Below, piece after piece: positions 38,623-48,975 of a DNA stretch of 64,000 bases; position 1 is the stretch's first letter, and the number at the start of each line of letters is the position of its first letter. The notes beneath the pieces are model-generated. The model was given only the letters and a program-made list of their open reading frames with translations, was not told the DNA's origin and did no database searches. Position numbers and translations under genes: made by a program. Source of the stretch: Mantis religiosa (Eukaryota > Arthropoda > Insecta > Mantodea > Mantidae); assembly GCA_030765055.1 (NCBI GenBank), contig CM060953.1, positions 71,230,789-71,294,788 on the forward strand, in the 5' to 3' direction.

Positions 38623-38859
38623 TAAATGACAGGTAAAGAAGCAACGTTCGTATGCGTATAGAGAGGATCAATTCTTTTTATTTAAGTGTTACGTCATGTC
38701 AATCCATGCATATTTCTTGAAATAAAATATGACTGGCATTTGTTCTTGCATTCGCTGTTGAGCAACAGCAGTTAACCGGCTTTTATTCTATTTATTTTCT
38801 ACTTTATGGCATTTTTCCCCTAGCAGTACTGTCAAGTACCAGAATTATACATGGCTCCC

Positions 38860-39010
38860 GTTGTGCCAGAATTTCGTCCCGCAGAAGTTCTTTTACATGC
38901 CAGTAAATCTTAGGGCTGTCGCTTTTAGGCATACTTAAAAATCTTCGGTTTGAGCCTGGGTTTGAACTTACAACTTTAGACCAACACCTAACAACTAAAC
39001 TATCCAGACG
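38860..39010 (-). repeat. SINE-F, copy 1
   Basis: It shares gaatttcgtcccgcag, ttttacatgc.a.taaatct and a B-box complement (tgggtttgaac) with 61345-61493. The tRNA-like head is on the minus strand and decayed. Confidence 0.6.
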
Positions 39011-39787
39011 TCAACAAAGGCTTTGTACATCCTGTTTGGTCTTTTAGTAATTTATGACTTGAAATTAGGTTTTCGTAGTCCATTTGCGTCACAGAAAATA
39101 GGGCTTTTCAATGGTGAAAAATTATCAAAATCGCTTTTGTCCTCCCCTCCCCTTTTTTACCCTGTATACTTCACATTCAAATTTCCTCTGTTTATGCCAT
39201 TGGTATAAGTAACTAACTACTGGACAGAGAAAGTCGCAAATTGGGTTTTGCGGGAAGCCACGTTTGATCACTTACTCTTGTAATGAAGGAATCCATTCGA
39301 TAATTTTGTTTAAGGTTCACTGAGCGTAATTCGAAAATACGAAAATGTGTTGCGAGTCTATTTAAAATTTAACCCTACATTGTGAATAAATATAAATTAT
39401 AAAATATCGACAAAATAAGTTGTTAAATGCTCTGTATTGTCATTCCCATACACAAGTTATTTAATTATTCAAATAATCCTGTATAACAACTGGAGATTAA
39501 ATTGCAAGGGTTCAGTAATCATCGAGCAGAACTCTGTGTCCCTGTAAACGTGAAATCCTGCCTTTCGCAGATGAGAGAGAAAGAGGTGTTTAGGAACTTT
39601 TATTACTCTGGTTTACATTTTATTAATACAGTTGATAGCAATTGCCTGAGTTTGCGAATACTGTTTGTAGTTTTAGCGGGTTGCCAGTGGAGTGTCCTCT
39701 CTCAGTGGCGGCTGGTGGGTTAAATTATTGGTGGTGCACAAATCAAAAATTAAATACAGAGTAGTAATGACTCACCTATTTATACAG
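39011..39787. other. Nothing recognised
   Basis: AT-rich interval without shared repeats. Confidence 0.4.
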
Positions 39788-40655
39788 ATTCTCTGCTGTA
39801 CTCTCCTTAGACCTGGCGAATCTATCGATAACTTTTGCGTTGAAGTCGCTGATCTTCATAACAAAATCTCTCTCAATTGAAACCATTGCCAATGCTGTCA
39901 ATCGGTCTTGTGACATTGTGTTCCTAAGGAAAATTTTTTATTCTTTTTAAAGTTGAGAAACAGCATTCTGCTTCAGCGGTAGACATTGGCATAGTTAACA
40001 GTACTCGGAGGAGTTTGACATATTCGCTGAATGTAGTACATAAATTGTTTTCCTTATTGAAGTCCATCAAGCACAAAGCGCCGGACATTCCACGAAATTC
40101 CTCTCGACTGTAAATTACAGTCAGTTCTCTGCGAATTTTTGTGTCAATGATAAAAGGATAGAACCTTATTGTTTCTCTAAGGGAATCCTCTGGAAATGTC
40201 TTAGAAATGTTCTTGATGAAACAAAGTTGAGGCTGCCACATGCCACGTGAAGCTAAATCTGTCCTTTGCTTCTCTAAGAATGTCACATACTTCAAGAGCT
40301 TCTCTTCTTTTCACATCATGATCTTCTATTCTTCTCCTCTTAATTGCAGTTTCTTCGTGTTCCTCGATATCCACGCTATTTCTTACCTTTTGCATTTCCC
40401 TTTTAAATGCGCTTAGCTGGTCGATGGCAAACGTTGCATTGCAGTCTCGTTTCTGCAGCTGATTGTACAAAATGTCCACATGTGGCATGATCTTGTAGAA
40501 GACAGCCAGAATACAAAATTATAATCTTTCAAAGTGGCCATAAACCCAGAAGCCTGAACAAGTGTGGCGTTGTTGTTTAACAGAGCTCTCTTCTGAATAA
40601 CCTCCATGCATTTAATTAAATTCTCCCTGTGTTCGAAAAGCAGAGCACACAGAAG
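39788..40655 (-). pseudogene. hAT transposase C-terminal part (ZMYM1-like)
   Basis: On the minus strand, from 40655: NLIKCMEVIQKRALLNNNAT, a frameshift, then FYKIMPHVDILYNQLQKRDC, FKREMQKVRNSV, an acidic/basic stretch, FEYVKLLRVLLTMPMSTAEA-like block (ending AEAECCFSTLKRIKNF), another frameshift, then RNTMSQDRLTALAMVSIERD. The AEAxxCFSTLKRIKxxxRNxMSxxRLxxLA block is the hAT dimerisation domain, as found in zinc-finger MYM-type 1-like transposase relatives. At least two frameshifts are present, and the DDE core upstream is absent. No terminal repeats or 8-bp duplication were identified. Confidence 0.8.
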
Positions 40656-41167
40656 CTAAGCCTGAAGGTCACGCTATAACCGTTGCTAAGAGTAGGAGGA
40701 GCTAGGTTTATAAACCTCCATTTAAGCAATGTATAAGAAGCCCCTCTCATCTCTTCACCTTCCCGCAACCCCCAAAGAGAGCCTACATTTGGGCGAAATC
40801 TTAGGTTAACTCTTTACGGCAAACCTGCGGCTCCTACAGCTAATCACTGTTTATTTCGACTTCTGCGGCCATGGGCAGCTACAGACCATAAGCGTAATTG
40901 AAACATGTTTGTATATAAAACAATGCAAGCAAGTACAGCTTTAATGTGCAAAATGCACCTGTTGTATATTCAGAATCAGTGGGTATAGCGCAAACCTGCA
41001 ACCTTATGGATGAACCGCCCCTGTCCTCTCCCCAATTTACGCAATTACGCTGCTTCAAAATAAAAAAAGAATGCCTGCGTGGCTGCAACAATAAAGGTGC
41101 TGAAACCATTCCAGGCGAACTTTTTGGAAATGGGTAGGAAGCAAAAGTCTAAGTTGTTGCACTCACA

Positions 41168-41170
<3 letters not shown>
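40656..41170. other. Nothing recognised
   Basis: No motif-bearing frame or shared repeat. Confidence 0.4.

Positions 41171-41242
<72 letters not shown>
41171..41242. repeat. (CT)n microsatellite
   Basis: A pure ct run of 36 units. Confidence 0.95.
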
Positions 41243-41246
<4 letters not shown>

Positions 41247-41555
41247 ATTCTTTTGCAAACTATTCCGACAAAACCATACTCTTCTCATATTAATCCAGAT
41301 AGATATTTGTAGAAATTGTTTTCTTACACCTTTCTATGGCTACAATAGGAATAGGTCTAAGCGATAGTCAAATATTTTAAGGGCTTTCAAATTTCATTCT
41401 CTTTGCATGGCCAGGACATAAAATAACTGTTGCATTCAAATGATGTTCTCTATGCTTATACAAACTATTCTTACAATCTACTTCTCTAACCTCCATGTTA
41501 ATTGACATGAAGATTATGTTGTTGCTAATTTTCTTGTAGGTCAAGAGAATGAATG

Positions 41556-41681
41556 AATGTGTAGTGTTTCACGTCCGGTTTTACTACATGCGGCACCGCA
41601 GGCGTTGGCACTGATCATAACATAAAATGAAGATGGAGCACTGGTGGAATGAGGTGGCGGGGGAAACCGGAAATCCCTCTT
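41556..41681 (-). repeat. SINE-B, 3' part only
   Basis: From gtgtagtgtttcacgtcc to gcgggggaaaccggaaatcc in reverse orientation; the tRNA-like head is missing. Confidence 0.8.
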
Positions 41682-41919
41682 TTAGTTATTGCACTGATCA
41701 TTTTGTAAAGAAATTATTTTTCCAAAAGGAGATAATACGTACACAAAATGTTGGAACAAACTTTCAGATATTTAGAAAAAATAAAATATGAGAAAATGTT
41801 TGCGTATAAAAGATGGCTTGAGGTGTCGGGATTTTCTTCAACATCTTTGCTTGGCTGCTTAAACAGTGATTCAAATATGAAAATGCTTCATTTTTACGGA
41901 GTTTTCGTTCTTGATTTAT

Positions 41920-42041
<122 letters not shown>

Positions 42042-42122
42042 TTTGTTTACCAAACATTCTCTCCTTCTTTTGAATAGTGTTCAAAAATATCTCCTCAATA
42101 TGGAAGTTTAGGATGGAATGTA

Positions 42123-43015
42123 CGAGGGGTGTTCAATAAAGAATGATCACTTTTTTTTTACAACGTACCTTTACTCATTCTCATAATTTTTAAGGTCCTT
42201 CTCAAAATGTCTCCCCTGAATGCGATGCACTTGTCCCAGCGTTTCTGCCACTCTTCAAAGACATGCTGGAAACCATTTTTTGACAGATCCTTCAAAATCG
42301 CATCCGCAGCCTTCACCACTGCTTCTGATGATGGATAATGCCTCCCACGAAGGCGTTTCTTCAAGTTAGGGAATAGAAAAAAGTCACATGGGGCTAAATC
42401 TGGACAATGGGAGGGCGAGGGATGCACTTCATGTTGATCTTTGCAAGATATTCAGCAACAACTTTGGCAATATGCGGCCGCCCATTATCGTTGTGCAGTA
42501 TCCAGCCTGCTTCATGGTAATGTGGTCTTTTGCGCCTCATATGGACGTGCAATGTTTTCAGGACATCCCTGTACTATTGCCCAGCTACTGATGTGTGTGC
42601 AGGTACAGCATGGTAATTAACCATTCCATGAATATCAAAGAATGAGATGAGCATAACTTTCCCAGCATAAGCAACCACTCTTGCTTTTTGGGGGGTTGTG
42701 ATGGAGATTTCCACACTGAGCTTTGCTGTTTCCTCTCAGAATCAAAATGATGTAACCAAGTTTTATCAGCAGTGATTACGTTTAAAAGAAACTCCGGATC
42801 TTCCTCTAACATCAGCTTTAACTAGCGGTAGGCGATACTGAACATGTCTGAACTTGCCTGGTTCTCACAGGCGGGAACCAGGAGTACCAGCAATGAAACT
42901 ACTACGGTGTGTCTGTTTCACATTAAACTAACAGAATATAATAAGATTGAATTTTAATGCGAAGAATTATGACCGTATAAAAATTATGATCATTCTTTTT
43001 TGAACAGCCCTCGTA
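42123..43015 (-). mobile_element. Mariner internal-deletion element, copy 2
   Basis: Ends are cgaggggtgttcaataaaga and the complement of ttttttgaacagccctcg, with TA at 42121-42122 and 43016-43017. It is collinear with 23338-24249, including the point where the N-terminal coding region is missing. Confidence 0.9.
42158..42860 (-). pseudogene. Mariner transposase, catalytic half, copy 2
   Basis: The upstream frame (42812-42585) includes EEDPEFLLNVITADKTWLHH, where the usual Glu after catalytic Asp 1 has become Lys. The downstream frame (42427-42158) keeps DLAPCDFFLFPNLKKRLRGR and EEWQKRWDKCIAFRGD. The first SPD residue has changed (SHCPD), and the HDN box is out of frame between the two pieces. 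The same HTH-coding region is missing as in copy 1. It is more decayed than copy 1. Confidence 0.8.
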
Positions 43016-43324
43016 ATACTTCCATAGATGTTAGAGAAAGAGAAATTTGGCTATCCCTGACTTAAATTTTAATTTATTTATCGCTTTTACTCCGCTATGT
43101 TTACACACAACTTCGTACTATGGTGAGTTTTATGTTGCTACCGAACTCATGCCAGTAGAAGCATTTTTAAATTTCTTTTTACTTTTCCTTGAGCTAGTAG
43201 AGGAAGTGTTAAAATTCGATACTAGGGTTTCTCCGAAATTATAGCTACCTCCAAAGACGGTTCTTGTGTATGAGAGTGAAACAAAGAGAAAAACATTAAA
43301 TACATTAATGAAAAGCCGTATAAA

Positions 43325-43830
43325 CATTGAAGTCCCCTGGTTACCTTCTGATTGTGCAGTCAAATATCTTGGCGTCCATCTTGATCGTCGGCTGACATGG
43401 AGTACACATATCAAAAGTAAACTAAATCAAGCCGTTGCTCGTCTTCACAAGTTGTATCCCATCCTCAACAGCAAATCCTCTTTAGGTGTCGAATGTACGC
43501 TGTTACTATACAAGAGTATTCTACGACCACTTCTTCTATATGCCAGTCCTGTATGGGGATGTGCTTCACCTACTCATATACACCAACTCCAGGTGCTTCA
43601 AAACAGGATATTACGATTGTCTGTGAACGCCCCGTGGTACATCCGGAATGCACAGCTGCATAGAGAATTGGACATAGTCAGCACTAATGAGTACATCTCT
43701 ACAACGACAAGCAGATTCTTTGCTCAACTTCCTTATGTATGAGGTGCTTTATTCTTCCAACTGGGACGTCGCCTTGATGCTGCACCAAGATTGAAGGCAC
43801 GCTTGCCACAGGACATTTTATTTCTATAAT
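43325..43830 (+). pseudogene. LINE reverse transcriptase C-terminal region
   Basis: The frame reads VKYLGVHLDRRLTWSTHIKS, LHKLYPILNSKSSLG, LLLYKSILRPLLLYASPVWG, LQVLQNRILRLSVNAPWYIR and LHRELDI, ending at a TGA near 43742. GAFFFQLGRRLDAAPRLKAR follows in the same frame after it. These are conserved jockey-clade ORF2 blocks beyond the catalytic YADD box, which this truncated copy lacks. The 18 residues preceding VPWLPSD in the longer open frame belong to the flanking target DNA. The same family is present at 3043-4971. Confidence 0.85.
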
Positions 43831-44032
43831 GTTTATTTATTCTGTAATGAAGAAGTTATTTAATTTATACTCACACTAATCAGACCAGTTTGCTTGAGGA
43901 CTCTAATATGAGTATCCTCTATCCCTGTATACTTTATTTTTATTATGTATATTATGTATATAGCTCCACAATTTGTATAGCACCAACTGTGCTGAGCAAT
44001 TGAAATAAAATTTCAACAGAAAAAAAAAGAAA
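43325..44032 (+). mobile_element. Jockey-like LINE, 5'-truncated, 15-bp target duplication
   Basis: A perfect direct repeat gaaaagccgtataaa lies at 43310-43324 and 44033-44047. The 3' end is tgaaataaaatttcaacag followed by an A-rich tail. About 0.7 kb of a much longer element was inserted. Confidence 0.9.
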
Positions 44033-44047
44033 GAAAAGCCGTATAAA

Positions 44048-45149
44048 TGCCAAATGTAATACTTGAATCGTCACTGCTTAGACTTAATGACATATTCCTT
44101 CTACCCCAAATTAACCTGTACATTGAACAATTAGCTAACAAAATGGTTGAATGCCAAAAACATTTGTGGTATCGCCGCCGGTGCTGCCATTGCGTAGAAT
44201 GTGAGCTATTCACGCAGACTGTACGTACCCATTTTTGTGCAAAATGAGAAAGCATTTTTAGAGGGCTATGGGTGGCATTGACCATTCTTCGCCAAGCCAG
44301 CTTCTTCGAGTACCCCCGTGCCGGTTCCTATCCAGTAGTCTGCGTGGCACCATCGTGCTTTGACTGTCTCCATATTCAGCAGCAATAGCAACACAATCTC
44401 GGAACACTTACAGCAAATCAGCTTCAGTCCTCAAGCATATACAGAACACCTCATCAAACACAAACTCTGGAGCATGACCTGCTAGCCAATGAGTCAACTC
44501 ATCCAAGTTGTAATATGTCACAGGAGACGTGTCCTCTTTTCGGAGACCGCAGATGTTAACAAATAAAGCAGTGTTTCCCTTGCACACCTATACACTCCAT
44601 CCAGATCCTCAGCCTCAGTTCTGTCGACATTTTAAAATATAGAAAATAAAATCACTCACGGTAACAAGCTGAGCTTCTGTCAGGCTTACCTCCCGGTCTC
44701 ACCTAGGAAGTACGGTAGGGTACAGTGATATCCCCACTGTTGCATCCGTGTGTGCCAAGCTATACCGTCTCATTGTCACATATCCTTTACGCCTCTTTTT
44801 AATTCAATCTTCCACCTCGTACTGCTTAGGATGTATTCAAGGATATACGTATACCATAGGGTATACTTAAAGGGGAAACCTCCCGCACTTCGACCTGCAT
44901 AGTTCTGTTGTATTACTCCCGCCCCGGAGGAAGGGAGTAAGTGAGGGGATCAAAAGAAGTTACAAGCCGCAGACAATTAGGCTAGAGAGATGCGTGGAAG
45001 TCCCTATTCGTTCTGCTGCTACGAAGACCCGTCCTCCAGCTGAAACTGCGTAGAGAGAAAGATCGGCAGCTCTCTAGTGTCCATAGAAGGTATTGTATCT
45101 GTAGAGCAGGTGCATCCTTATTTTCTGTAGGGCACCAACGTAAGAGCAT
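44048..45149. other. Nothing recognised
   Basis: It includes the 3' flank of the LINE target. No domains or repeats were seen. Confidence 0.4.
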
Positions 45150-45318
45150 CTGAAAGATATGAAGGAAATAAGGAAAAGTAAAAGAAACCACCATAGCGTT
45201 GATTCTACCGGCCAGGAAAACGACGAAGAACCCAAGGTTAGAATAGACGGTCGTTGGAAATCTAACCCGAGACCTCCCAAATGCAAGACTACCTCTCGCG
45301 TTACCGCACAGCCAAATC
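45150..45318 (-). repeat. tRNA-headed repeat (SINE-J), single copy here
   Basis: The reverse complement starts ggctgtgcggtaacgcgag (A-box-like) with ggtctcgggttagattt (B-box-like) at tRNA spacing. The body runs left into an unrecognised sequence. Confidence 0.4.
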
Positions 45319-45747
45319 TCTTTGTTTATACTCCACAATAAAAATCCAAGCTGAAACAACAGAGAAAGTGTTTTTCCTCTCTCAGCAGGAGGCAAGACAT
45401 CTCCCTATTGCGAATGCCATTATTTTTCTAGCTCTTAAATCGCACACAAAATACAATTCTCAGATCATACGAGCAATGGCAGAATTTTTTTTTTGAAGCT
45501 CAATGTTTCGTTAATTTGTTGAGTTAGTACGTTTATAATTTTCGAGGTGACACTAATTTCATCTAATTTGACTTTTGTTAAAACTGGTATAGGATGTTTT
45601 GTCTTTTTTTTTTAAAAAAAAACTACAAGAACAATATATATCTATGTATATAGATATATATTTTTCTTTTCCTTATTTATTGTTTCCGTTTAATTACCTA
45701 TCTGTTTTCTGTAGTTTCACACACATGCACTATACACATAAACACCC

Positions 45748-45835
45748 ATGCCCAGGGCTGGACTCGAACCCGCGACCCTCTACGCGGTGGAACGCTAGAG
45801 ACATACGTTCTAACGACCATGACTACGAGGGCCGG
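45748..45835 (-). repeat. tRNA-headed repeat (SINE-I), head only
   Basis: The reverse complement reads ggccctcgtagtcatggtcg then gcgggttcgagtccagccc, giving clear A and B boxes. No intact acceptor stem was confirmed. Confidence 0.45.
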
Positions 45836-45991
45836 CATGTCGTAACACCGATTCCGGAGCCTCAAATTTATTAATGATCGCGTAAAAAGCCTGAAATTTG
45901 CAGTGCAATGTGTGATTTTGTTTACAGATAAAGATAAGTGATGCGCTGCTTGTTTGTGAGTTGATGATTTTAGGGTGCTTCTATTCTTTTT

Positions 45992-46199
45992 AGTTTACGT
46001 CCTCCAACGTTGTCATATCGGACGATAAATGAAACGGATAAAATGATTCCCAAATTAGCCCAGGGTCCAGAGAGCTCATAGTTACCTGACATTCATCTTT
46101 CAGGATAATGGAAAACCTCGGACAAAACCTTATCCAGATAACTCGCTCTGACCGAGATTCGTACTGGGATCCTTTTGAACGTGAGGCAAGCGCTAACAT
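45992..46199 (-). repeat. SINE-A, head-truncated
   Basis: Tail tttacgtcctccaacg and body are present. The head stops at aacgtgaggcaagcgctaac, so the first tRNA-like bases are missing. Confidence 0.75.
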
Positions 46200-46875
46200 T
46201 TACGGTACCTAGACGGTAGCACCATATCGTCGGCGACTCTTTGTTCCTTCACGCAGTGGAAAGAGCCTGCGAATGGCTTACCATATGTTTTAATGGCCCT
46301 AAAATTATTGTTGTAAATGTTATTTAATGAATAAATATGTTAAATCTAGTGTTGTACAAAATATAGACATAAATTTTCGAACATCAATACATAAAAGGTC
46401 AGCAGGTTGTGTTGAGGTATTTGGAGAAATCTTTCTGAAATCTCCCTTATTTTCAGCATGAAAACCTGGCAACCCTAGTTCTGTCTGCACACCACAAGAA
46501 GGCAAGAGGGGCCTCAAGAGGGAGAGGGGTTTGAATGGTTTATCTGATCTGGTAGTGGATATATTTACTACGAAATGAGTGTATGAGAGTACATATGAGT
46601 CTTCCATGCTACCAGATCTAATGCTCGTTTCAGTAACTGCAAGATAGGTATTACGCATGGGTAAGTTAAGTGGCAACACTGTATTTTACATGAACCTAGC
46701 ATCCTTATCATATCCGGAAGGCAAGCATAAACATCGTGCAACCATAAAAAGTGACTGCGTTACACATTTCTCTGTTTTGCCTTCTCGTAGTGGGTAGACA
46801 GTATATAGTACGTAGTTAAAGAAACCCGGAAGAGAACAGATCACATTACCCTGGTTTAAATACTGTAAACGTATG
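46200..46875. other. Nothing recognised
   Basis: There is a 119-codon open frame at 46320-46679 (minus) without a known motif. The interval ends in the left direct repeat actgtaaacgtatg. Confidence 0.35.
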
Positions 46876-46901
46876 GATAGAGTCAACATGAAAAATTCAA
46901 T

Positions 46902-46974
46902 GCCATGGCCGGGATTTGAACCACGGATCTCCTGGTTTCCGTCCAGTCGCTCTTAACCTTTGAGCTACCATGGC
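46902..46974 (-). pseudogene. tRNA-like sequence, unit 1
   Basis: 73 nt with a fully paired acceptor stem (GCCATGG with CCATGGC), a D arm GCTC...GAGC and the T loop TTCAAAT. The anticodon loop ACGGAAA would give GGA, but it lacks U33. The T stem has two mismatches, and a Ser tRNA should have a long variable arm. It is therefore a tRNA-derived repeat core, not a working tRNA gene, though a tRNA finder may flag it. Confidence 0.55.
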
Positions 46975-47319
46975 CAACGTGCCGTCCTGACATTAAATTC
47001 TCCAGTTGACTCGTATATTTCCCCGGTAGACCACTAGGGGCTCTCGCATCCGAGATACACCGTTTGTGGCGACTTACTATTGTAAGTACTTAAGTTCCAG
47101 GCTTCATCATTTAACTCTTATTATTTTAGTTAATTGATGGAAATTGATCATTTCTCCACACTAGCCGTATATAGCCTATACTAAAATAATAAGAGTTAAA
47201 TGATGAAGCCTGGGACTTAAGTACTTATAATAGTAAGTCGCCACAAACGGTGTATCTCGGATGCGAGAGCCCCTAGTGGTCTACCGGGGAAATATACGAG
47301 TCAACTGGAGAATTTAATG

Positions 47320-47381
47320 GCCATGGTAGCTCAAAGGTTAAGAGCGAACAGGAGATCCGTGGTTCAAATCCCGGCCATGAC
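47320..47381 (+). pseudogene. tRNA-like sequence, unit 2 (anticodon arm deleted)
   Basis: The same core as 46902-46974 but only 62 nt; about 11 bases of the anticodon arm are missing. Confidence 0.5.
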
Positions 47382-47624
47382 ATTGAATTTTTCATGTTGA
47401 CTCTATGCATCAAATATCTTTAGCCTATATACGGCTAGTGTGGAGAAATGATTAATTTCCATCAATTAACCAAAATAATAAGAGTTAAATGATGAAGCCT
47501 GGGACTCAAGTACTTACGATAGTAAGTCGCCACAAACGGTGTATCTCGGATGCGAGAGCCCCTAGTGGTCTACCGGGGAAATATACGAGTCAACTGGAGA
47601 ATTTAATGTCAGGATGGCATGTTG

Positions 47625-47697
47625 GCCATGGTAGCTCAAAGGCTAAGAGTGACCGGACGGAAACCAGAAGATCCGTGGTTCAAATCCCGGCCATGAC
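47625..47697 (+). pseudogene. tRNA-like sequence, unit 3
   Basis: 73 nt, with an acceptor stem of six of seven pairs and the B box gtggttcaaatcc intact. The anticodon stem is weaker than in unit 1. Confidence 0.5.
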
Positions 47698-47797
47698 ATT
47701 GAATTTTTCATGTTGACTCTATCCATCAAATATCTTGGCCTATATACTGCTAGTGTTGAGAAATGATTAATTTCCATCAATTAACTGTAAACGTATG

Positions 47798-48295
47798 TTA
47801 TTTTCGTTTATCCATAAGTCTCTGTCTTCTCATTAAATTAGAAATAATTATGGAACTGGCTGTCGAGAGATCAGAGACCATGACTTGTCAGGGGGAACAG
47901 AATTTATATGGGTTGTCCTGGCGTTAACAACATTCCACTGCTATACCGATGTTAATCTGTAATGCACTAGTAATTTGTAACGTTTGGAGGCACTGGAACT
48001 TGGTGCTAAGGTGATTTAATATCTCTAGTGTTACAGGGTCCTTGGTGGATATGTTTTGTCGGAACATGTTCCGCCTCTGGTGCACAGCACATACATACAA
48101 CCGAGCTCCCGAGGTGGCTCGCGTTTCATAGGTGAGTCACACTGCCACTTACCTTCGTCTGACTCACCGAGTTGTGGTCGCGCGCACAGGTGTCCGCGGT
48201 TTTGCAGTGACGTGACTTGTACTGCTTTCTTTCAGGCATCGCCGTTCACATAAATACCTGTGGTGCTGCCTCGTTTGTATACACACTTTAACAGA

Positions 48296-48296
<1 letters not shown>
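47798..48296. other. Nothing recognised
   Basis: Single-copy-looking DNA between the foldback block and the (ATT)n tract. Confidence 0.4.
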
Positions 48297-48392
<96 letters not shown>

Positions 48393-48739
48393 ATTATTAT
48401 TATTATTATTAATATTATTAATATTATTATTATTAATATTATTAATATTATTATTATTAATATTATTATTATTATTAATATTATTATTATTGTTATTATT
48501 AATATTATTATTATTGTTATTATTAATATTATTATTATTGTTATTATTAATATTATTATTATTGTTATTATTAATATTATTATTATTATTAATATTATTA
48601 TTATTATTATTAATATTATTATTGTTATTATTAATATTATTATTATTGTTATTATTAATATTATTATTATTATTAATATTATTATTGTTATTATTAATAT
48701 TATTATTGTTATTATTAATATTATTATTATTATTATTAT
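48297..48739. repeat. (ATT)n compound tract with AAT/ATT and GTT variants
   Basis: The left third is pure att. The right part has a higher-order rhythm of ttattattaatattatt and ttattgttattattaat units. Poly-Ile/Asn/Leu frames here are artefacts. Confidence 0.95.
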
Positions 48740-48765
48740 CATCATCCACATCATCATCATCATCC

Positions 48766-48975
48766 GCCCGCCTCGGTAGCGAAGATGGTAGTGTGCCTCA
48801 CGTTCAAGAGGTCCCGAGTTCGAATCTTGGTCAGGGTGAGCTACCTGGATAAGGCTTTTTCCGGGGATTTCCCCTTATCCTTCAAGACGAATGTTGGGTA
48901 GCTCTAAGCTCCATGGACCCCGGACTCATTTGAGCATCATTTCACCAATTTCATTCATCGTCCGATATGACTTAA
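48766..48975 (+). repeat. SINE-A, 3'-truncated
   Basis: Head gcccgcctcggtagcg, B box gagttcgaatcttgg and body to tccgatatgacttaa; it lacks the ggaggacgtaaattac tail. It abuts the (ATT)n/(ATC)n tract on its left. Confidence 0.85.

Larger units (their letters stand above)
46876..47783. mobile_element. Foldback block of three tRNA-like repeat units, flanked by 14-bp direct repeat
   Basis: One unit runs leftward (46876 to about 47180) and two run rightward (about 47183-47467 and 47468-47783). The units share aagagttaaatgatgaagcc, gtcgccacaaacggtgtatc, gcgagagcccctagtggtct, a tRNA-like core and gaatttttcatgttgactct. The direct repeat actgtaaacgtatg lies at 46862-46875 and 47784-47797. The structure would form a long hairpin. 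It could be a compound SINE insertion, a foldback transposon, or a later rearrangement. Confidence 0.7.

Noticed and set aside
39788..40655. Host ZMYM1-like gene
   Set aside because: Only the hAT C-terminal part is present, with frameshifts; a transposon relic explains it better.
46902..46974. A genuine tRNA-Ser(GGA) gene
   Set aside because: No U33, mismatched T stem, no long variable arm, and related degraded copies in the same foldback repeat.
48490..48852. Leu/Ile-rich 120-codon frame
   Set aside because: Translation of the (ATT)n tract running into SINE-A.
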